NCBI GenBank assembly: GCA_020721965.1
Contig: DYLS01000040.1
Location: forward strand, 1 to 41,034
Source: Blastopirellula marina
Lineage (GTDB): Bacteria > Planctomycetota > Planctomycetia > Pirellulales > Thermoguttaceae
Length of the DNA: 41,034 nt
Direction of reading: 5' to 3'
The notes under the pieces are model-generated. The model did no database searches. It saw nothing but the letters and a program-made list of their open reading frames with translations, and was not told the origin of the DNA. Positions within the stretch are counted from its first letter, which is position 1; each line of letters starts with the position of its first letter. Below are positions 35,271-41,034 of the stretch, piece by piece. A program made the position numbers and the translations under genes.

Positions 35271-35405
35271 GCTACGACGCCCGGTTGTTTCGTAGCCTCA
35301 ACACCTTGCGGTGGCGAGGCATGGTGATGGGACACGGTCACAAGACATAACGGCTCGCAACACATGCTGGCCAGGCCATGCAATCAGGCAGGCTTTGCGC
35401 TGCGG
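35271..35405 (+). repeat. dispersed structured repeat, divergent copy F
   Basis: A 135-bp element starting CTACGACGC and ending TTTGCGCTGCGG, longer and more diverged than copies A-D. It shares CTCAACACCTTGCGGTGG with copy A's corresponding block and CTCGCAACACATGCTGG with copy E. It lies just after the glycosyltransferase stop. Confidence 0.6.
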
Positions 35406-35430
35406 ACTTTGCGCTGAAGTCTTTGCGCTG
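35389..35430. repeat. three 14-bp tandem units at the end of repeat copy F
   Basis: CAGGCTTTGCGCTG, CGGACTTTGCGCTG and AAGTCTTTGCGCTG follow one another with exact 14-bp phase and a constant CTTTGCGCTG core. The first contains the terminal part of dispersed repeat F. Confidence 0.7.
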
Positions 35431-35469
35431 GGGTCCTCCAGCGGCTGTGATCATGGTGCCCGGCTGTGA

Positions 35470-36594
35470 TCATCGTGCCAAGGCCGGGCTTAGGAACCGC
35501 TGTTCCACGAACTGGGTGATCATTCGGGCGCCCTCTGGCAGAGGAAACTGGCGATCCACGTTCCCTTCCACGTAGGCGACTTTGTTCATGCCGTAGACGT
35601 CGGAGGTGGCCTCGTCTTGCCCAAGAACATATCCGCCGGCCGAGCGGATGTCGCGGCAGCCTTGCGCCCCGTCCCGCCCCATGCCGGTCATGATCACGCC
35701 GAGGACAATTCGCCCAAAGACCTGGGCCACACTCTTCATCAAAACGTCGACGGAGGGCTTATGCCCGCTGACCGGCTCGCCGTCGAACACGCGGAGGCGT
35801 GCGGTGCCCCGATTGCCGCGCACCGCCATGTGAAATCCGCCGGGGGCGATGTACACGCTATTGCAGCGGAGGGCGTCCCCGTTCTTGCCTTCCGCCACCG
35901 AAAGGGGCGAGCACGAATTCAGTCGCCAGGCAAAGGCCTTCGTAAACTGAGCCGGCATGTGCTGCACAATCACGATCGGTGGCATCGGCGGCCGGAGGCC
36001 GGCAAGCAATGCAGTCAACGCCGGAGGGCCGCCCGTCGAAATGCCGATCGCGATGCACGTGTGGATCAGGCCGGGTGGCTCGTTGCCGGGAGCGCATTTG
36101 GTTGGGGGCGACGCCGGCGATGACGCCGCGCCAGAAGAAACCGCACGCGGTGGCGCCATGCGGCGGCGATTGCGGACGATCCGCGCGATGTCCACCGAAG
36201 CCGCCGCGCGGATTTTACGAACCAAGTCGGCACCGAGCACCTCGCGTGCCGCCAATCCGCTCTCCGGCTTGGAGACATAATCGATGGCCCCGCGTTCCAG
36301 GGCGTCCAAGGTGATGGCGGCCCCGGCCTGGGTCAGCGAACTGACCATGATCACCGCAGTAGGACGCACCTGGAGGATGGCGTCCAACGCCTGCAATCCA
36401 TCCATGCCAGGCATCTGAATGTCCAATGTGACCACGTTTGGCTGCAATTGGCGGACCATTTCCACGGCCTGACGGCCGTCGGAAGCCGTGCCTGCCACTT
36501 CGATTCCGGATGCCGTTTTCAGGTAATCCGTAATCATCTTTCGCATCAGGGCAGAGTCATCCACCACCAGCACTCGAATCTTTGCACCGACCAT
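35470..36594 (-). CDS. cheB: CheB-type chemotaxis methylesterase/glutamine deamidase
   Basis: A 374-residue response regulator. The receiver domain (1-125) has the phospho-acceptor D58 in TLDIQMPGMDG and the acidic pair D12/D13. A linker of about 50 residues follows. The CheB_methylest domain has the catalytic triad S186 (GISTGGP), H212 (QHMP) and D308 (MTGMGRDGAQG). CheB demethylates chemoreceptor glutamates when phosphorylated by CheA, resetting sensitivity. ATG 36594 gives the standard start (MVGAKIRVLVVDDS); in-frame ATGs at 36627 and 36675 are possible. No CheA, CheR, CheW or receptor gene is present in this window. The last few bases overlap a 19-bp tandem duplication (35442-35479). Confidence 0.92.
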   Translation of the reverse strand: MVGAKIRVLVVDDSALMRKMITDYLKTASGIEVAGTASDGRQAVEMVRQLQPNVVTLDIQMPGMDGLQALDAILQVRPTAVIMVSSLTQAGAAITLDALERGAIDYVSKPESGLAAREVLGADLVRKIRAAASVDIARIVRNRRRMAPPRAVSSGAASSPASPPTKCAPGNEPPGLIHTCIAIGISTGGPPALTALLAGLRPPMPPIVIVQHMPAQFTKAFAWRLNSCSPLSVAEGKNGDALRCNSVYIAPGGFHMAVRGNRGTARLRVFDGEPVSGHKPSVDVLMKSVAQVFGRIVLGVIMTGMGRDGAQGCRDIRSAGGYVLGQDEATSDVYGMNKVAYVEGNVDRQFPLPEGARMITQFVEQRFLSPALAR

Positions 36595-36844
36595 CGCCTG
36601 CTTACCCACCGTATTATCAAATGCCATTGCAAAGGAAAAGAAAGTTGCGGTACATGGTCTCTCGCGGACAGCCATGCGGCGATTGCGACGGGAGACGCAC
36701 CGACCGTGCTAATCAAGCATGGCATTCAGAAATGGGACGTTCTGACAAGAGGACTTGTCGGTAGCCTCGCAAAACACGATGCCGCTCGGTAAACTCGGCG
36801 CAAACCGCAAATGCCCCCCGATCCTCATTCCTGTGAGGGTGAAA

Positions 36845-38119
36845 TCATTCCTGTGACAGATGAAAGAGGCGGCGCAGGGCGTCCAGAAGAGCTGGCGACG
36901 TACCGCGTCGGAACTCATCTTGCAGACGTCGCAGGGGGCGATGGAGGAGTTTGTTGAGGATGCGGTCCACCGTTTCCTCGACTTCTTGTCGATGGGATTG
37001 CGGCAATTGGGGGATTTTGTTCCATAGCCGCTGCAATTCCTCACGCTTGATCGTTTCCCAATCCTCGCGAATGCCGCGAATCACCGGGCCAGCAGTGCGA
37101 CCATGCAGCCGGATCAACAGATCGTCCACTTCTTGCTGGACAATGCGAAGGGCGGCGGGGATTTCCTGATCCCGAATGCGCCGATTCCTTTCGCACGCAA
37201 TCTTCAGATCGTCCAGGCAGTACAGGTATACGCCCGATAGCTTGGCGGCATCCGGCTCGAAATCCCGTGGCACAGCCAAATCGAGTACGAAGAGCGGCCG
37301 TTCCGGACGTGCGGCCACGGCCGCCTGCACCAATTTGACGGAGACGATGGGCTGTTCGGAGCCGGTAGTACTGACCACCAGATCGGAATCGGCCAGGAGG
37401 CGGGGCAGGTCTTCCCAATTTTCTGCTCGTCCCTGCCAGCGGGCGGCCAACTGATCGGCGCGATCCCGACTGCGGTTGACGACCGTAATCATCCGCACCC
37501 CGGCCTCGCGAAGATAGCGGAGAGTCTCCTCCGCCATCTCTCCCGCCCCGATCACCAAGGCCCGTTTGTCGTCGAATCGCTCGAAGACCGCGTGGGCGAA
37601 GTCGCCGATCGCCACGCTCGGGATACTGGTCCTGCGCAGTTGGATCGCCGTTTCGGAGGCGACCCGTTTGGCGGTCTTCGCGGCGGCCTGAAAGGTGAGA
37701 TGCAGAATCGAGCCGACCGTTCCTGCTTGAACGGCAATTTGATAAGCCTGCTTCACCTGGGCCGTGATCTGGCTTTCCCCCAAGACCATGCTGTCCAGGC
37801 TCGAACAGACGGAGAACAGGTGCTCGATCACTTCGCGCCCCTGGAAGTAGTAGATTCCTCCCTCCAGACCCTCCACGGCGAGGTTATGGAATTCGGTCAG
37901 AAAAGCTGCCAGCTCGCCGTGCGGCGGGGCTTGGGGCAGGTCCGTGGCCGTATACAATTCGACGCGATTGCATGTGGACAGCAGCACGGCCTCGATCAGC
38001 TCGTAGCGGTCGCGCCAGCGCGCGAGGAATTCGCTCGCCTGCTGGGGACTGAAGGCCAGCCGCTCTCGCAAGGCGAGGGATGCTGTACGATGGTTGCATC
38101 CCACGAGCTGAAGGATCAT
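36845..38119 (-). CDS. hemA: glutamyl-tRNA reductase
   Basis: A 424-residue enzyme of standard length that reduces glutamyl-tRNA to glutamate-1-semialdehyde with NADPH, the first committed step of C5-pathway haem synthesis. Visible features: the nucleophile C50 in LLSTCNRVELY, VLGESQITAQVKQAY, the NADPH-binding VIGAGEMAEETL near 190, and the C-terminal dimerisation helices. Its ATG overlaps the stop of the hemX/ccsA-like gene by four bases (ATGA), so the two are one operon. The 225 bp beyond its stop show no gene. Confidence 0.96.
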   Translation of the reverse strand: MILQLVGCNHRTASLALRERLAFSPQQASEFLARWRDRYELIEAVLLSTCNRVELYTATDLPQAPPHGELAAFLTEFHNLAVEGLEGGIYYFQGREVIEHLFSVCSSLDSMVLGESQITAQVKQAYQIAVQAGTVGSILHLTFQAAAKTAKRVASETAIQLRRTSIPSVAIGDFAHAVFERFDDKRALVIGAGEMAEETLRYLREAGVRMITVVNRSRDRADQLAARWQGRAENWEDLPRLLADSDLVVSTTGSEQPIVSVKLVQAAVAARPERPLFVLDLAVPRDFEPDAAKLSGVYLYCLDDLKIACERNRRIRDQEIPAALRIVQQEVDDLLIRLHGRTAGPVIRGIREDWETIKREELQRLWNKIPQLPQSHRQEVEETVDRILNKLLHRPLRRLQDEFRRGTSPALLDALRRLFHLSQE

Positions 38120-39420
38120 GCCAAACGCATCATCGGCGAGATGATCACCCCCGCCGCCTTATTGGAAGCCAAATCGCCGCCCCATCTGACGCCAAACACC
38201 GGCCCAACCAATTTCCCCCCCTTGCTCTCCCCGCCAGCCCAAATGTCGGCAAAAATCCTGCCACTTTTGCGAAGGGCTGGTTCCCAATTGTCTCGAAATG
38301 GTGACAGCCCCTTTTGAGGGCGGGGTTCCTTCGACGGGCTGGCCCCCTTTGTCGGGCGGCGTCCCGTTGACAGACTGGAATCCCTTGCCCATCTGAGATT
38401 TTTTGCGGATCTGAGACTCTCTGCCGATCTGAGATTCTTTGCTAATCTGACATTCTCTGTCGGGGTGGGCCATTTTGCCGGGCCGGGATCCTTTGTCTGG
38501 CAGTCGGTCTGAGTCAAGGGCACGCCTTGGAGGATGGGCACGGCCGAGGTCCCAGGCCCTCCAGTGGTGGCTCCCCGCTTTTGCCCGTGCTGCGTCCAAC
38601 CCGCGAGCATCAGGGCCAGCGCCAACACTAAGAAGACGAAGCTCAGGAAAGTGAAGTAGGCGACCTTCCGCCCTTCCCGAAGTGGCCGGTAAAAAGCCCC
38701 GATCAAAACCGTCCCGGCAAGCCAGGCAAACATGGCGAAGGTGCTGACCACGAGCGGATCGTTCCAAGGCAAGGCGGCATCTCCGGACTCGCCCGCCACC
38801 GCATTCAATACAATGCCGGAAAGAATACCCACCGCCAGGCAACCAATGGCGGCCAGGACCGCGTGCGCGTTGGCCTTTTGCAACCACTCCAAGCTGGGTG
38901 GCCGAATCGGCGTCACGGTAACAAGGCCCTTCTTCACGCGATGGCCCTGCCAGAGATAAACGCCGCCCGCGATGATCGCCACGAAAATGCACAGCGTGGC
39001 CCCCATCAGCGATAAAGCATGAACAAAACCCCAGACCTGGGAGGCCGCATTCCGTTCGAATGGGACGGGTTCCGCGAGAAAGAAGCCAACACCGAGCAGG
39101 ATCAACACCAGGGGCAAAAATAGGGCTGCGAAGGGAAAGCCGGGGCGAAACATCATCCATGCCAAGCACACGGCGGTCAGCCCCCAGGCCAATGCGAAGT
39201 ACCAATCCCGCTTGACGGCCCAAAACGCCCCCGCCCCTTGTATCTGCTCCCAAAACACGACGGTGTGATACCCCAGGATGGCGGTGTGCACAAGAAAGCC
39301 CGCCAGCACCATCCCCAGCGCCAGCCCGCGGGTATTGGCGTGCAGGACGGGCCGGGCCAATTCCAAGACCAACGTCAGGGCGTAAAGCAACCCCATGCAG
39401 CCGATCAAGATTTCCATCAT
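38116..39420 (-). CDS. HemX/CcsA-like cytochrome c assembly membrane protein with repeat-encoded C-terminal extension
   Basis: A 434-residue protein. Residues 1 to about 280 carry eight hydrophobic segments and the cytochrome c assembly (CcsA/HemX) pattern, including WGFVHALSLMGATLCIF and histidines within membrane segments that may contact haem. The typical HemX ends near residue 285. Here a further 150 hydrophilic residues follow; residues 308-368 are ten degenerate hexapeptides (AKNLRS, AESLRS, AKNLRW, and so on) coded by a phased 18-bp array. In HemX proteins the role is to influence HemA levels or haem delivery. Start is the ATG ATG at 39420; its stop overlaps hemA. The extension may be a relatively recent repeat expansion. 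Confidence 0.85.
   Translation of the reverse strand: MMEILIGCMGLLYALTLVLELARPVLHANTRGLALGMVLAGFLVHTAILGYHTVVFWEQIQGAGAFWAVKRDWYFALAWGLTAVCLAWMMFRPGFPFAALFLPLVLILLGVGFFLAEPVPFERNAASQVWGFVHALSLMGATLCIFVAIIAGGVYLWQGHRVKKGLVTVTPIRPPSLEWLQKANAHAVLAAIGCLAVGILSGIVLNAVAGESGDAALPWNDPLVVSTFAMFAWLAGTVLIGAFYRPLREGRKVAYFTFLSFVFLVLALALMLAGWTQHGQKRGATTGGPGTSAVPILQGVPLTQTDCQTKDPGPAKWPTPTENVRLAKNLRSAESLRSAKNLRWARDSSLSTGRRPTKGASPSKEPRPQKGLSPFRDNWEPALRKSGRIFADIWAGGESKGGKLVGPVFGVRWGGDLASNKAAGVIISPMMRLA
38318..38497. repeat. 18-bp tandem array in the hemX 3' end
   Basis: Ten consecutive units of exactly 18 bp, several of plus-strand form GATCTGAGATTCTTTGCY. The four central units are closely alike and the outer ones diverged. 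The period is a multiple of three, so the array is read as hexapeptides and the frame stays open. Confidence 0.88.
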
Positions 39421-39456
39421 CGAGTCGGACCTCGGGTCGGCCGTTTCACGCTACTA

Positions 39457-39623
39457 ACTGGACTTTTGCCAAGTGCGCGATCCCCCTCTGAGAGAGGGTT
39501 ATAAAGTGGAGCGTTGCGCAATTCGGGAAAACAAGGAAATCCGTTTTCATGGGAAACTGCCTTCGCCTCACCATCTCCCCGGGGAAGGTGGGAGCTTGTG
39601 ACCTCAAGTTGCAAAAGTCCAGT
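39457..39623. repeat. 167-bp element with perfect 13-bp terminal inverted repeats
   Basis: ACTGGACTTTTGC at 39457-39469 and GCAAAAGTCCAGT at 39611-39623 are perfect inverted repeats. The interior has no gene. It occupies most of the gap between the sigma-54 activator and hemX genes. Flanking bases show no clear target duplication, so a mobile (MITE-like) origin is only suggested. Confidence 0.6.
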
Positions 39624-39655
39624 ACGAACCAACCGTCTCCTCACCGGATCGGGGA

Positions 39656-40795
<1,140 letters not shown>

Positions 40796-40979
40796 GCTTC
40801 GGAAAGGCGGGTACACCGCCGCGAATGATCGTGCAACGGCAGGTCGTGCTTCCAAGGATTTCCTGCCGTGGGCGAGGCTCCACGTCTCGCCCTGTCTTCG
40901 GTTCTATTGTAGAGAATCTGGATCGAAAAGGAGAAAGGGGTGTGCGTGGCGGCCACGGAAGCAGGATGGCCTTTTCACC

Positions 40980-40993
40980 GTAACCGTTCACGG
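40980..40993. repeat. 14-bp match to the end of the 18161-18314 element
   Basis: GTAACCGTTCACGG is the exact reverse complement of 18301-18314. It may be one end of a second copy that continues past the window. Confidence 0.4.
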
Positions 40994-41034
40994 GGAGAGC
41001 CGCTCGCAGGGATTCTCCTCACTGCAAAACGGCT

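Overview
The window reads as a chromosomal segment of a planctomycete, most likely from the Pirellulales side of the phylum. That placement rests on GC-rich coding sequence, planctomycete-style small lipoproteins, Tat-exported Gfo/Idh/MocA oxidoreductases, a ThuA-like protein and, above all, a Planctomycetes-Verrucomicrobia-type (PVM) bacterial microcompartment (BMC) operon. Genus cannot be fixed without a search. No tRNA, rRNA, CRISPR array, phage module or intact transposase was seen.

Layout. 1-12.1 kb is housekeeping and envelope genes: a Gfo/Idh/MocA oxidoreductase, a hemerythrin-like protein, a ketosynthase-fold protein with all three catalytic residues replaced, an HtrA-type protease with two PDZ domains, two lipoproteins, an Nramp-fold transporter and planctomycete-style single-TM proteins. 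12.2-16.2 kb carries RpiB, an MFS exporter and ComM/YifB. 16.7-20.2 kb is a leftward sugar cassette (ThuA-like, TIM-barrel isomerase, Tat-exported oxidoreductase). 20.8-29.3 kb is the BMC region. 29.5-35.3 kb holds a Pro/Gln-rich membrane protein, a CpsD/ParA-like ATPase with a broken P-loop, an ExeA-like AAA ATPase and a GT39-like membrane glycosyltransferase. 35.5-40.8 kb holds a solitary CheB, hemA with a hemX/ccsA-like gene, and a sigma-54 activator.

BMC logic. Reading leftward: a DeoR repressor, a PduL-type phosphotransacylase, two BMC-H hexamers, an acetate/propionate kinase, a BMC-P pentamer, a PduP/EutE-like aldehyde dehydrogenase, a second BMC-P, an RpiB-like protein of unknown function, a third BMC-P and a class II (fuculose/rhamnulose-phosphate-type) aldolase. 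The family-level inference is that the aldolase splits a deoxysugar phosphate into DHAP and lactaldehyde, and that the dehydrogenase, PduL and kinase carry the aldehyde through acyl-CoA and acyl-phosphate to the acid plus ATP. Four proteins carry a similar amphipathic helix (an encapsulation-peptide type): the three expected enzymes and the RpiB-like protein, which makes the last a candidate undescribed cargo.

The most unusual non-coding content is repetitive. There is a dispersed structured repeat of about 101-110 bp ending in CTACAGCGC/GCGCTGTAG, with about six copies, one of them inside the BMC operon. There are also strictly phased short tandem arrays: 14-bp units in the leader between deoR and pduL and at the end of one dispersed repeat, and 18-bp units inside a lipoprotein gene and inside the hemX 3' end. 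Two further short elements have terminal inverted repeats. A good sigma-70-type promoter overlapped by a perfect palindrome lies upstream of deoR.
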